A stretch of 61,600 nucleotides of DNA from Spirochaetota bacterium (GCA_003246895.1 QKCL01000074.1:1-61600); one strand, 5' to 3'; counted from the first letter of the stretch, positions 11,201 to 19,818 are shown. The notes: generated from the sequence alone by a model not told the origin. A program made the numbers and translations.

Positions 11201-11271
11201 AAACAGATCCCTGCAAAAAGCATCACATTTGTAATTTTTCTGATAATCAGAATCTCAATTAGTCTCTTCAT
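8212..11271 (-). CDS. RND efflux pump inner-membrane subunit, first of pair
   Basis: 1019-residue AcrB-type RND transporter. Same plan as the following gene: TM1, a periplasmic porter loop, TM2-6, TM7, second porter loop, TM8-12. TM4 motif GMMVDSG places D401 at the proton-relay position with Ser in place of the second Asp; TM10 reads GVVVNNAIVLFD. The two RNDs are clearly diverged rather than a recent duplication, which favours distinct roles within one complex. It follows the HlyD-type adaptor by 28 bases. Substrate unknown. Confidence 0.92.
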   Translation of the reverse strand: MKRLIEILIIRKITNVMLFAGICFIGMLSLKEIPVELLPHIEKPGLTVITNLSNAAPSEAEKLITSKIEESLTSVAGVAEINSESIEGTSIVRVSFAWGHNMDMALIEAKEKVDLIRGQLPEDTGKSMVIKYNPSDEPVMIFSVEVKSGIQGLRKKVEKEIVPYFERVDGVAAVDIIGGEKKEIHVEVDNNKLFSRNISLPEICDSIEVSNYSYPAGSIVKNDLEYNVRTIGEFPHVKSMDSVVVGYNESGTPVYLGNVALVKETIKKKKALVKFNGNEGVALLLRKEPGKNTVETCENINSLIKDKFQNQKKSYVFTCIYDQSRFINNSINNVFISAVLSGVISFLVLLFFFRSLKPSIIILTSIPVSVTGTFILMHLFGITINTISLGGLALGIGMMVDSGIVVLESIKINEAGNSNDLSKSVISGTLRVVSPVTVSILTTIIVFIPIVFLKGLSGALFKEMAMTVSFSLIFSLISSVLLIPMLYTVFKERGNENPSVNDKFLKIEKYYGSIIENAMEKKKTVIIAASIGFILGLALLLPVKKEIMPSIENGEFSIEVTMPGGTKLNETDEFVTTLEAFLSKYEEIDYFFSKVGCDDEENISEKISGKGSDYAKINVYLKRNAFSSVDRVISKIADDFKYNEDIKINFNRSSDIISSVMSIDEKNLNIEISGGDELWLRELTNHLVVDIQKVPGVKKVESAYDNKSPELKLLIDRPKAAFLGIDIENLAMTISTAIKGRVVSTYRDKDEEIDIRVMLRDEDKTDEKDIQRINIKSQSGKVFPISKITEIHKSTGLNKIVRNEQNPVNIVSVSSTENMESLKRRINEIISSIEKPSGYSIRILDSREKLLKAFGELGYAMILAVIFIYMLLASQFQSLLNPLIVMLSIPVTCLGVSLGLLLTGQSININSSIGMILLSGVVVNNAIVLFDVIEQEKINFKNLKEAVISAGKKRLRPILLTTFTTVLALFPLALGFGEGSELQRPLAITVMGGLSVSTVLTLVIIPVVYLMINSGNNNA

Positions 11272-11299
11272 AAACTTTTTTTTATCCGTTAAAAAAAAA

Positions 11300-12703
11300 T
11301 CATGCCTTACTGTCGATTTTCATACCCTGATATACTTTTTGGGTTCCGGAGATTATAATCCTATCCCCTTCTTTTAAGCCTTCACGTATCTCAATAAGTC
11401 CCTTGACCTCACTACCAAGAACAACTTTTTCTCTCATCACTATTCCGTTTTTTATGACATATACTTCATCAGCTCCGTTATTTCTTCTCCAAACCGATGA
11501 CACGGGAACAAGTATGCCTTTAATTTTTTTCCCTGTATTAAGTTTTGCTCTGGCAAACATTCCAGGCAGGAGCATACTGCCAGGATTTTTTACAAGTGCT
11601 CTAACTTCAATTGTTCTTGATTTTGTATCAAGCAGGGGAATTATCCTTGATATTGCAGATTTATAAATTTTATCTCCCAGAGCATCAACAGTAAATTCCA
11701 CTCCCTGGTTTTTCTTCACCTTTGATATCTCTTTTTCATTAAAATTCATGGAAAGATAAACTGCGCCAATATCAATTATAGTGGCAATAACTGATTCACC
11801 ATTCACCATTTCACCGGCTTCCATCTGTCTTGAAGCCAGAACACCATTTATCGGTGAACGAATAGTACACTCCTTAAGCATAAGTTCTGTAGAAAGAAGA
11901 CTGTTTTCAGCCTGCCGCACCTTTGCTCTTGCAGCTTCGAGCTCTGCATATTCAATTTTTGTATTAAGTTTTTTTAATACCTCAATTCTTCTTTTTGGAT
12001 CTTTTGTTACTTTATATCCGGCCTTAATAATATCCTCATCCCTGTATCCTATCTGCTGTATTTCATAATCTGCCCTTGCAAGTTCATATTTTGTGTAGAG
12101 GGTCATGTGTTGAGCCTTGATATTTCCAAGCTCTGTCTTGCTTACACCGCCGGCGTTAAACAGATTTTTTTTATTTTCATAGGTCCTCTTCATATTCTCC
12201 CATGTCATCTTCTTGTCATCAAGGTCTGCCTTTGCTTTCTGAATTGTCTTTAGTTTTATCTCTACTGATTTTAAGGCATCACTGTATTTTGCCGAGGCAA
12301 GTTCAAACCCCCTTTGGGCTATATCAAGTTCTGATTTCTGCTGTTTTAATGTTATCTCCAGATTTAGTTTTTCCATTAGAGCAATTACCTGTCCTTTCCT
12401 GACAACATCACCCTCACTCGGAAAAATTTTTTCTATTCTTCCCTGCACCTTTGATGATATATTTACCTTCTCCCTGAATACTATCTGACCGGGTATTTCA
12501 ATATTCTCTGATATTTCAGATACTCTGACAGGTATTATTTTTATTGAATCGGAGATAGATTTAACGCTTTCCTTCTTCGCAGTTTTGAATGATATTCTCA
12601 TGCCAAAATAAACTCCCCATATGGTGAGACATATGAGTATTCCGGCAATAATTATAGTCCGGAGCCTGCTTTCAACAATCAGCTGAATAATTTTATTTCC
12701 CAT
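11300..12703 (-). CDS. periplasmic adaptor (HlyD/AcrA family) of RND pump
   Basis: 467-residue membrane-fusion protein linking the RND pumps to the TolC channel. A single N-terminal anchor helix (about residues 14-36, RTIIIAGILICLTIWG) is not followed by a lipobox Cys. Then come a lipoyl half-motif (VQGRIEKIFPSEGDVVRKG, about 85-105), a long alpha-helical hairpin rich in Lys/Glu/Leu (about 110-270), the second lipoyl half (IRSPINGVLASRQMEAGEMV), and a beta-barrel plus membrane-proximal domain to the end. The hairpin is longer than in AcrA, consistent with the total length being about 70 residues over the usual 400. The start overlaps the TolC gene by 11 bases. Confidence 0.9.
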   Translation of the reverse strand: MGNKIIQLIVESRLRTIIIAGILICLTIWGVYFGMRISFKTAKKESVKSISDSIKIIPVRVSEISENIEIPGQIVFREKVNISSKVQGRIEKIFPSEGDVVRKGQVIALMEKLNLEITLKQQKSELDIAQRGFELASAKYSDALKSVEIKLKTIQKAKADLDDKKMTWENMKRTYENKKNLFNAGGVSKTELGNIKAQHMTLYTKYELARADYEIQQIGYRDEDIIKAGYKVTKDPKRRIEVLKKLNTKIEYAELEAARAKVRQAENSLLSTELMLKECTIRSPINGVLASRQMEAGEMVNGESVIATIIDIGAVYLSMNFNEKEISKVKKNQGVEFTVDALGDKIYKSAISRIIPLLDTKSRTIEVRALVKNPGSMLLPGMFARAKLNTGKKIKGILVPVSSVWRRNNGADEVYVIKNGIVMREKVVLGSEVKGLIEIREGLKEGDRIIISGTQKVYQGMKIDSKA

Positions 12704-14105
12704 TTTTAACTCTCTTGTGCATATAATTATTTAAAAAATCAACATCAACTCCCATGGCGATTTCAAGAGTGGAAACTGATTTCAGATATTTTATTTTTGA
12801 ATCCATTAAAGATACTGCTGATTCTGCTCTTTCAATCTCCTTCTCAAGAAGATCATAACGCCTTGACTCTCCCATATCTGCCTTTAATCTTTCTATTTCA
12901 AGTTGAGAATCGTACAGCTCAAGCTGCTTCTTTGAAATCTGAATCATTTCCCAGGAATTGATTAAATCTTTACATAAAGATTCAATTTCGATTGATATAC
13001 TTTCTTTTGTGTCTTTTTTTTCTGATTCCGCCTTGAATAGATTTATTTTGCTTTCAAGAATATTGCGTTTATAATCCATATTGTCCAGAACAGACACAGA
13101 TCCGTTTCTTGATAATGTCCTGCTGTTTTTATTGCCGCTCTCATTATAACCAGTATCACCGGAAATGCTTGATCCCATAAATCTTGAACTGATTTTGAAC
13201 GTTACTCCCCATCCTTTCTCTCGTGGAGGGAAATCATCGCCCGTAAGATTATAATTCAGCCCAACAGAAAAATCCGGCATGAAATAGTTTTTACTGATCA
13301 TGTAGTTTCTTTTACTGATTTCTGCCTGTACAATGCTGCTCTCAATCTCCTTACGCCGTTTTATTGAGATGGAAACAAGCTCATCACTGTTAATATCAGT
13401 TACCGGTATTATCTTAAAATCACGGTCTACATCTCCAACTATACCGATTGAACTCTTCCAGTGAAGCTTCAGAATCAGTTTAAAATTATTAAGAGAAGAA
13501 GCGTATTCCCCCTGACTCTGTTTAAGAGACAGCTCGACCTCTTTAACCTTTGCTTCGATCTCCATGACACTGAGTTTTGTTGCATCCCCCAGTTCATATT
13601 CTTTTAAAATAAACTTATGCTGTAATGCCGCAGCATTAAGGGTTTTCTCATAAATTTTTATACGTTCTCTTAAGTTCATCAATTCAAGAAAAGCATTACG
13701 CACTTCCACTAAAAGTTTATTAAGAGCGATTCTGTAATCATTTCTGGCGAGAATTGCATCAAGCTTTGCAATATCATAATTAAGACTTCTCCTGCCGCCA
13801 TCATATAATAAAATTTCGCTTTCAACAGAGAGTCTGGTTTCTCTGTCATCTGTATATCTTTTATTTACTTCGTCTATCTGGTAATAGGAAAATGATAAAG
13901 ACGGAAAATACTCACGAAGTCTTTCATAGATGGTATACTGATAAATACCTGCTTTAGCCTTTATTGACTGCAGTTCAAAATTATTGGCCACAGCCATGCT
14001 GACGGCACGATTGAAATCAAGACTCAGTACTTCCATACTTTCATTTCCGGCAAATGAACTGCACCATGAAATAAAAACCAGGTTTATGAGGATTATCAGT
14101 CTCAC
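12693..14105 (-). CDS. TolC-family outer-membrane efflux protein
   Basis: 470-residue outer-membrane channel subunit. N-terminal signal peptide (ends near residue 20, SSFAGNES) followed by two long alpha-helical repeats with the usual TolC pattern of helix breaks at SVESEILLYDGGRRS (about residue 90) and FMPDFSVGLNYN (about 280). A Ser/Gly/Asn-rich segment near residues 310-340 is a likely extracellular or equatorial loop insertion. It starts with GTG, whose GTGA overlaps the stop of the upstream lipoprotein gene. It is distinct from the second TolC homologue at 60094. Confidence 0.88.
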   Translation of the reverse strand: MRLIILINLVFISWCSSFAGNESMEVLSLDFNRAVSMAVANNFELQSIKAKAGIYQYTIYERLREYFPSLSFSYYQIDEVNKRYTDDRETRLSVESEILLYDGGRRSLNYDIAKLDAILARNDYRIALNKLLVEVRNAFLELMNLRERIKIYEKTLNAAALQHKFILKEYELGDATKLSVMEIEAKVKEVELSLKQSQGEYASSLNNFKLILKLHWKSSIGIVGDVDRDFKIIPVTDINSDELVSISIKRRKEIESSIVQAEISKRNYMISKNYFMPDFSVGLNYNLTGDDFPPREKGWGVTFKISSRFMGSSISGDTGYNESGNKNSRTLSRNGSVSVLDNMDYKRNILESKINLFKAESEKKDTKESISIEIESLCKDLINSWEMIQISKKQLELYDSQLEIERLKADMGESRRYDLLEKEIERAESAVSLMDSKIKYLKSVSTLEIAMGVDVDFLNNYMHKRVKNGK

Positions 14106-14599
14106 TTTGATGATTCAGTTTTTTCAATAAGAGTTGATACAAATTTTTCAGCGCATTCTTTCTGCACAGACTGTTCATCAAAACCCTTACCAACTGAATA
14201 AACCGCCTCACCGATTTTACGGCACGATTTATCAAAAATCAAAAAGGAAACATAGGTATTTTTTGAAACATCATTCAGTATACCTGTTTCTTTTACGGAG
14301 ATAACACCGGTTATAAGAAAATCGCGCTTAACAGCCCCCGCAACTTCCCCTTCGCCGGCGGTCTGGCTTACGCATTCCTTGAAGCTCTTTCTTACTTCAA
14401 AACCATTTCTGAATAACTCAAACCTCATCCTGTCAAAAAAATTACGGGCGAGAAATGGATTATAATTATTATCCCTGATACTGAACTCTGAAAGAAAAAC
14501 AGTTCCCCTTCGGTTATTGTTCTCTAACATGCACATTTCATATCCTGAACAGTCCGTCAGAATTATTATTAAACTCAATACAAAAACTACTCTTCCCAT
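14102..14599 (-). CDS. small lipoprotein of RND operon, LpoB/CsgG-like fold possible
   Basis: 165-residue predicted lipoprotein: hydrophobic leader then lipobox LTDC (Cys near residue 17). The mature part has the order strand (GTVFLSEFSI), helix (ARNFFDRMRFELFRNGFEV), strand pair (FLITGVISVKE, TYVSFLIFDK) and C-terminal helix. This resembles small periplasmic lipoproteins of the LpoB/GNA1162/CsgG-N type, though I cannot prove membership. It overlaps the TPR lipoprotein by 13 bases and the TolC gene by 4. By context it could dock on the TolC channel or help its assembly. Confidence 0.7.
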   Translation of the reverse strand: MGRVVFVLSLIIILTDCSGYEMCMLENNNRRGTVFLSEFSIRDNNYNPFLARNFFDRMRFELFRNGFEVRKSFKECVSQTAGEGEVAGAVKRDFLITGVISVKETGILNDVSKNTYVSFLIFDKSCRKIGEAVYSVGKGFDEQSVQKECAEKFVSTLIEKTESSK

Positions 14600-15240
14600 T
14601 TATCCACCTCATTCTGAATCAAACGGATTTTTGACTTTCCCTTACCCGTTGCTGCTGCTAATTTTTTTGAAATTCTTATTTCATTATTCGATTTTTTACT
14701 AAATCCCATTCTTCGATAGAGAAGAGCCAGGTTCAGATGCGCACTTATAATAAACTCCTCCTCCGATACCAATGCAGCATAATGGTTCATGGCTTTTCTG
14801 TTCTCGCCCTTCTGTTCAAGCAAAAGGGCGAGAAGAAGTCTTGCTGGAATATGATGAGTATCTTTCTTCAGAATTTTTGAAAGAAAATGTAGCGGCACAT
14901 CTGGTGATAAAGGATTTTTCATTACAAGAATACGAGATTTCCAGTAAAGCGCATTAGTGTTATTCTCATCACTTGATAAAACTTTATCTGCATATTCAAG
15001 AGCCTCATCATACATTTTTTTGAAGTAGAAAATTTTTGACAGCATCAGATATGCGTTTAAATTCGTTTTATCACACTCTGCAGCTTTGCTGAACATAGAC
15101 TCAGCATCATCCAGATTACAGGAGCGGTAGTACTTCAGGCCTTCATTAAAAAACCTGTCCGATTCAGAACGGTCTCCGGAACACGAAACCGAAAAACATG
15201 CTGCTGTGATCAAAACAAAAGTGTATGTGAATTTTTTCAA
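14587..15240 (-). CDS. TPR lipoprotein, first gene of RND operon
   Basis: 217-residue predicted lipoprotein with a TTG start. Signal peptide ends at lipobox SVSC (Cys near residue 20). From about residue 28 onward there are about five tetratricopeptide repeats; clear units are the ones containing GLKYYRSCNLDDAESMFSKA and MYDEALEYADKVLSSDENN. TPR lipoproteins of this size act as scaffolds for outer-membrane complexes. An AGGG about eight bases before the TTG supports the start. The 195-base space to the divergent MarC gene must hold the operon promoter; I see only weak candidates there. Confidence 0.82.
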   Translation of the reverse strand: MKKFTYTFVLITAACFSVSCSGDRSESDRFFNEGLKYYRSCNLDDAESMFSKAAECDKTNLNAYLMLSKIFYFKKMYDEALEYADKVLSSDENNTNALYWKSRILVMKNPLSPDVPLHFLSKILKKDTHHIPARLLLALLLEQKGENRKAMNHYAALVSEEEFIISAHLNLALLYRRMGFSKKSNNEIRISKKLAAATGKGKSKIRLIQNEVDKWEE

Positions 15241-15435
15241 TTTTATTACCCTGATATCGCTTGCTAATATCCTTAATACGATCCTTTATCAGGAAGGTTA
15301 AAATTTTTTATATTATGGTTTTAAAATCAGATCGCAGGCACAGCCTTTTTATTACGATTGGTTCTATTTTAATTGAAAGTTAATGCTGATATGTTTACTT
15401 TGACTTTATAAAAAATCAGAAATAATGGATAAAAA

Positions 15436-16038
15436 ATGGATTTTCATCTGTTCATATCAGTTTTCATAAAATTTTTCTTTCTCATGACACCTTTTTTTGT
15501 TCTGTCTATGTTTCTGACAATGACACAGACCCTTGACCTGAGACAGAAAAAACAGCTGGCACTGAAGGTGACAGGGGCTCTCATCATTACATGCACTGTA
15601 CTTCTCTTCTTCGGCAAATATATATTTGATATCTTTGGGATTACACTCGATTCCTTCCGGATAGGAGCAGGAGCCCTTCTCTTCCTCACTGCAGTGACCC
15701 TTATTCAGGGCAAGCCATCTGAATCAGACCAGACAAATACATGCTCATCAATTGCGGTTGTGCCGCTTGCAATTCCAATAACAATTGGTCCCGGTACAAT
15801 AGGGGCGCTTCTTGTTATGGGGGCAGGCATGAAGGAGATGTCTTCAATTCTCACAGGTTTCACTGCACTAATAACATCCGCACTCATGGTGGGAGCAATG
15901 CTTTACTGGTCAACTTCCATACAGGGTTTTCTCGGCAGGAACGGACTGGCAATACTGAGCAAGATAACAGGACTTGTACTTTCCGCGCTGTCTGCACAGC
16001 TCATATTCACAGGTATTAAAAACTTCCTTAATCTATGA
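15436..16038 (+). CDS. MarC/UPF0056-family inner-membrane protein
   Basis: 200-residue integral membrane protein of the MarC family, six predicted TM helices. The family signature is seen as VVPLAIPITIGPGTIGALLV in the middle of the chain, with a short charged loop before it (GKPSESDQTNT). Length matches the family (about 200). Members were once linked to antibiotic resistance, but their function is unsettled. The start is supported only by a weak GGAT upstream. A TTGACT at 15400 with TAATGG 17 bases on would give an almost leaderless transcript, so the true promoter may be elsewhere. Confidence 0.85.
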   Translation: MDFHLFISVFIKFFFLMTPFFVLSMFLTMTQTLDLRQKKQLALKVTGALIITCTVLLFFGKYIFDIFGITLDSFRIGAGALLFLTAVTLIQGKPSESDQTNTCSSIAVVPLAIPITIGPGTIGALLVMGAGMKEMSSILTGFTALITSALMVGAMLYWSTSIQGFLGRNGLAILSKITGLVLSALSAQLIFTGIKNFLNL

Positions 16039-16182
16039 TTTAGAGTACAGGAAATTAAAAGACTGGTGCTGTAAATTTTTTTAACTATACCGTTATAAAT
16101 TTTCTGTTAAGAAAAAAACTTTACATATTATTATTATTTGGACAAATGTGGAACAAATAAACCGGCCGGGGAGATCATGTAC

Positions 16183-18726
16183 ATGAATAATCTTAACGAT
16201 TTTTATAAATCTGTAACAGATGAATACAACGAAAAAACTCTCTTTGACAATTTTATCTCCTACAGGGAGGGATATGAACTGGCAAAAAGGCGGGCGGCAT
16301 TCTGCCTTAAGAAAGGTTTTAAAGAAGGAGATGTCATAGGAATCAGTGCCGTAAACAGCAGAGAGTGGATTATGACCTACATGTCAATTACCATGTGCGG
16401 ATGTATTGCACTGCCGCTTGACAACAATCTCCCCCCGGAAACACAGATATCAATGATAAAGGAAGTTAACGGCAAGGGACTCTTTACGGACAAAAAAGAG
16501 TTATTCAAAATACGCGGCGCAAAAGTTTTTGAAATAGATTTTAACCTGAATCTTGATGAGGCAAAAAAATACAGGGCACCTAAAGTTAACAGTGAATTCC
16601 CGGCATCATATGTTTTCACATCAGGAACCACCGGCAAACCAAAAATAATAACCCTTACACATGGGAATGTATACAAAACTGCCGTTTCATGCAGCGACTG
16701 GCTCGGCCTTTCTGTGACAGACAACTTTTTATGCATACTTCCCCTGTTTCATGTTTATGCATTTCTTGCAAACTTTGCCGGACCCTATGCAAAGGGTGCT
16801 TCCCTTGTCTTTCTTCAATCTCTGAAGGGACCGGATATTGTAGCAACCCTGAAAAAGAATGATTTTACAATATTTCCCGCAGCTCCACAACTATGGGAGA
16901 TGTTCATGGACTCAATACTAAAAAAGGTAAAAAATGAATCTTCCCTGAAATACGGAGTGCTGCTTTTTTTTCTGAAAACACAGCCGTTTTTCAGACATAC
17001 AGGACTTTCATTCATACCTAAGGCAGTCTTTAAACCTGTGAGGCAGGTCTTTGGAGAATCCATGAACTACTTCATAAGCGGCGGAGCACCGCTGAAGAAA
17101 AAGTACTTCAGATACTATGAAAGGATGAACCTGCCGATTATTGAAGGTTACGGCCTCACAGAAACAACAGGGCCAATTGCAATTTCACATGTCAAACGCA
17201 ACAAAATGGGTTCAGTGGGCCCTGCAATGCCTGGCAATGAAATAAAGATAAAAAACACCAATGAAGACGGTATAGGAGAAGTCTGGCTGAAGGGACATTC
17301 TGTTATGAAAGAGTATTACAAAAACCCGGAACAGACCAGAGAAGTATTCGATGATGATGGCTACTTCAACTCCGGTGACCTTGGCAAAGTTGACAAGAAT
17401 GGATACCTCTTCATAACCGGCCGTTTCAAAAATGTAATTGTCCTTGATTCGGGAAAAAATGTATATCCCGAGGAACTTGAGTCATTCTACAAAAACTCTC
17501 CTGAAATTGCCGAAATTTCGGTATTCGGGAAACAGATAAACGGCAAGGAGACTGTATATGCTGTAATTGTTCCGGAGAAGAAAAGCCAGCGCAGCTTCAG
17601 CATAATTCAGGATGAAATAAAAAGACTGAACCGTGGACTTCCCACCTACAAGACCATAAGTATTTTCGCCCTGTCCATGGACCCGTTACCGGTAAATTCA
17701 GCACGGAAAATAGTTGTAAGTGATGTTATCAGAAATCTTGATCGCGGTAATTACATGACAGCTCCGGACGATAAGCCAACACATACTGCTGTGATTGCGG
17801 GCGATAGTGACCGGGAGAAGGCTATAATTAAAATCCTCAGGGATGAACTGAACCTTAAGGAAATCCATGCAAACGAAAGCCTTGCTGACTACGGTGTTGA
17901 TTCACTCAAGATAATTGAGATAGTCGCTAACATGGAGGAAGTCCTCAACATTTCCATAGACATTGCGGCATTCAGAAACGCAGAAACCTTCCAGGAAATT
18001 GTTACATACATATCCGGTCTGAAAGAGGGGGAACAGAAAAAAAATGACTTTGACCTGCTCTCCTCTCCAATTACAAACAGTGCGGGGTCTTTGTTCAATC
18101 CTATCAATGAACTGCTGGTACTTGTAATGAAACTCATTGCAAAAAGATGCTGGCAGCTTTCACTGAAGGAACCTGAAAATCTGGAAATAGACAACACAAT
18201 AATAATAGCCAACCACCAGTCAAACCTGGACTACATGCTGATGTTCTGTCTCCTCCCATATAAAAAAAGGCGGGAACTCTTTGTAATTGGCAAGAAGGAA
18301 CTCTGGTTTTTAAAATATATTTTCCCCGGTTCCAATGTTCTTTTCGTTGAAAGGGATGGAAACGTAATGACTGCGCTTAAGGCCGGGGCCGATATGCTGA
18401 GGCAGGGAAAATCACTTTTCATATTTCCCGAGGGTACAAGAAGCACAGGGAGCAACATACTGCCCTTCAAGAGCGGAGCTGCCTACCTTGCAATTAATCT
18501 CGGCAAAAAAATTGTTCCCCTTGCAATATGCGGGACTGCAAAGGTTCTTCCCAAAGGCAGAACCATGCCAAAACTCAGAAAAGCGACTTCCATAATAATT
18601 CAGGCGGGAAAGGCCATAGAACCGGGCAAATTCAGAACTGTTGAAAGTCTGAATAAAAAACTGCAAGCAGTGGTCAAGTCGTTGACAAAGGAAACGGAAA
18701 AAGAAAACATCAGGGAAAGTGCCTGA
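16183..18726 (+). CDS. acyl-CoA/ACP ligase - ACP - PlsC acyltransferase fusion
   Basis: 847-residue three-domain enzyme for fatty-acid activation and transfer to glycerolipid, related in plan to Aas. Residues about 1-530: AMP-forming ligase with TSGTTGKPK (146-154), YGLTETTG, the hinge region SGDLGKVDKNGY and the C-terminal catalytic Lys in NSARK. About 545-615: acyl-carrier domain with the phosphopantetheine Ser in DYGVDSLK (S574). About 640-847: PlsC/LPLAT acyltransferase with NHQSNLD (677-683) and FPEGTRS (748-754). I chose the ATG at 16183 because GGGGAG lies nine bases before it; ATG 16177 is too close and the TTG at 16138 is unsupported. The chain could load a fatty acid on its own ACP and pass it to lysophospholipid. 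Confidence 0.9.
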   Translation: MNNLNDFYKSVTDEYNEKTLFDNFISYREGYELAKRRAAFCLKKGFKEGDVIGISAVNSREWIMTYMSITMCGCIALPLDNNLPPETQISMIKEVNGKGLFTDKKELFKIRGAKVFEIDFNLNLDEAKKYRAPKVNSEFPASYVFTSGTTGKPKIITLTHGNVYKTAVSCSDWLGLSVTDNFLCILPLFHVYAFLANFAGPYAKGASLVFLQSLKGPDIVATLKKNDFTIFPAAPQLWEMFMDSILKKVKNESSLKYGVLLFFLKTQPFFRHTGLSFIPKAVFKPVRQVFGESMNYFISGGAPLKKKYFRYYERMNLPIIEGYGLTETTGPIAISHVKRNKMGSVGPAMPGNEIKIKNTNEDGIGEVWLKGHSVMKEYYKNPEQTREVFDDDGYFNSGDLGKVDKNGYLFITGRFKNVIVLDSGKNVYPEELESFYKNSPEIAEISVFGKQINGKETVYAVIVPEKKSQRSFSIIQDEIKRLNRGLPTYKTISIFALSMDPLPVNSARKIVVSDVIRNLDRGNYMTAPDDKPTHTAVIAGDSDREKAIIKILRDELNLKEIHANESLADYGVDSLKIIEIVANMEEVLNISIDIAAFRNAETFQEIVTYISGLKEGEQKKNDFDLLSSPITNSAGSLFNPINELLVLVMKLIAKRCWQLSLKEPENLEIDNTIIIANHQSNLDYMLMFCLLPYKKRRELFVIGKKELWFLKYIFPGSNVLFVERDGNVMTALKAGADMLRQGKSLFIFPEGTRSTGSNILPFKSGAAYLAINLGKKIVPLAICGTAKVLPKGRTMPKLRKATSIIIQAGKAIEPGKFRTVESLNKKLQAVVKSLTKETEKENIRESA

Positions 18727-18753
18727 TTTACATTGTACACTCATCAAAAGAGC

Positions 18754-18782
18754 TTGACTCAGCAAAAAAACTTTTGTAATTC
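18754..18782 (+). promoter_or_regulatory. possible sigma70-type promoter
   Basis: TTGACT, 17-base spacer, TAATTC. The -35 box is good and the -10 weak. It lies 28 bases before the ATG of the SH3 lipoprotein gene. Confidence 0.3.
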
Positions 18783-18809
18783 ACAATGATACAAAAGAAG
18801 GAGTCAATT

Positions 18810-19805
18810 ATGAAAAAAGTTATTAGACTTATCACAGTAATTCTGCTTTCCTTAGTGATTTCCTGCAATGATAAATCAGGCAAAATCAAGACTGGTTTTA
18901 TTGATACGAAAGTCGGAATGAAAATGCGCGAAAATGCAGGCACCAGTTCCAAACAGATCGGTTACATACCGAACAGGGCAGAGATAAAAATTCTAAACAG
19001 CGAAGGCCCGGAAGAAACAATATATGGCAAAAAAAACCGTTGGATGCAGGTACGATATGCTGATACCACAGGATGGGTATTTGGTGCTTTCATTAAACTT
19101 GTTGATAATAATGTAAAGAATACCAACAGGACAACCGGAATTATTGACGCAAAATCAGGCATGAAAATGCGCGAAAATGCAGGGACAAGCTTCAAACAGA
19201 TCGGTTATATACCCCATTTCTCTGAAATTGAAATTCTTGATCAGGACGGACCTGAAGAGACTATTTATGACATAAAGAGTAAATGGTTTAAGGTAAAATA
19301 TCAGGAGACAACCGGATGGGTATTTGGTGGATATGTAAAAATAACAGGTACTCCAAAAGTAAAAACAGCAACTGTAAAAACAGAATCCAGTGAGGAGACA
19401 CGTAAAATTACAACAAATATTGACCTGAACAAAATATCAGAATCCATCAATGAATTACTGACGTCATATCATGAAGATATATTAAAAAACATAGCCATAT
19501 ACCCCTTTAAGGGACAGAAACATCTTGATCAGAAACAGCTTCGTTTGATTAACAATCTAATAACTAAAAAAATCGTTCAGGATAAGCGATTTAATTTTGT
19601 GGAAAGAGAATTTCTCTCATCGGTGATCAGGGAGCATGAACTGCAGCAAACCGGCCTGACATCTACAGTATCTGAAATCGGCAAAATTGCCGGTGCGCAG
19701 ATGCTTTTGGTGTACCAGATCAAAGACGGAATTTTTGACTGCCGGATTCTTGATTCTGAAACAGCACTAGTAAAATCTTTTTCAGGTATTAATCTAATCT
19801 ATTAA
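18810..19805 (+). CDS. lipoprotein with two SH3b repeats and CsgG-like C-domain
   Basis: 331-residue predicted lipoprotein. The ATG at 18810 follows AAGGAG by six bases and opens MKKVIRL; an upstream in-frame ATG at 18786 has no ribosome site. Lipobox VISC, Cys near residue 19. Two bacterial SH3 repeats follow (about 28-100 and 110-185), each with GMKMRENAGTS, IGYIP and a closing TGWVFG. After a Thr/Lys linker, residues about 215-331 look like the CsgG/FlgO nucleotide-binding-like fold: strand NIAIYPF, helix RLINNLITKKI, VEREFLSSVIREHELQ, then IGKIAGAQMLLVYQI. SH3b domains often bind peptidoglycan; CsgG-like lipoproteins sit in the outer membrane. It is probably an envelope-integrity or secretion accessory protein. 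Confidence 0.78.
   Translation: MKKVIRLITVILLSLVISCNDKSGKIKTGFIDTKVGMKMRENAGTSSKQIGYIPNRAEIKILNSEGPEETIYGKKNRWMQVRYADTTGWVFGAFIKLVDNNVKNTNRTTGIIDAKSGMKMRENAGTSFKQIGYIPHFSEIEILDQDGPEETIYDIKSKWFKVKYQETTGWVFGGYVKITGTPKVKTATVKTESSEETRKITTNIDLNKISESINELLTSYHEDILKNIAIYPFKGQKHLDQKQLRLINNLITKKIVQDKRFNFVEREFLSSVIREHELQQTGLTSTVSEIGKIAGAQMLLVYQIKDGIFDCRILDSETALVKSFSGINLIY
18918..19183 (+). repeat. internal repeat encoding the two SH3b domains
   Basis: An exact repeat of 23 bases (18918-18940 and 19161-19183) begins each SH3b unit, period 243 bases. It is followed by a second near-identical stretch in each copy (AAACAGATCGGTTA). The unusually high DNA identity in this stretch suggests a fairly recent duplication or gene-conversion between repeats. 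Confidence 0.85.
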
Positions 19806-19818
19806 CCCAAAACATAAA

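Noticed and set aside
10853-11377. 174-codon plus-strand frame inside the RND and adaptor genes
   Set aside because: Antisense to two long, clearly conserved proteins; no ribosome site or family; a shadow of the real genes.
16138-16182. TTG start adding 15 residues to the ligase-ACP-PlsC protein
   Set aside because: No ribosome site in front; ATG at 16183 has GGGGAG nine bases upstream.
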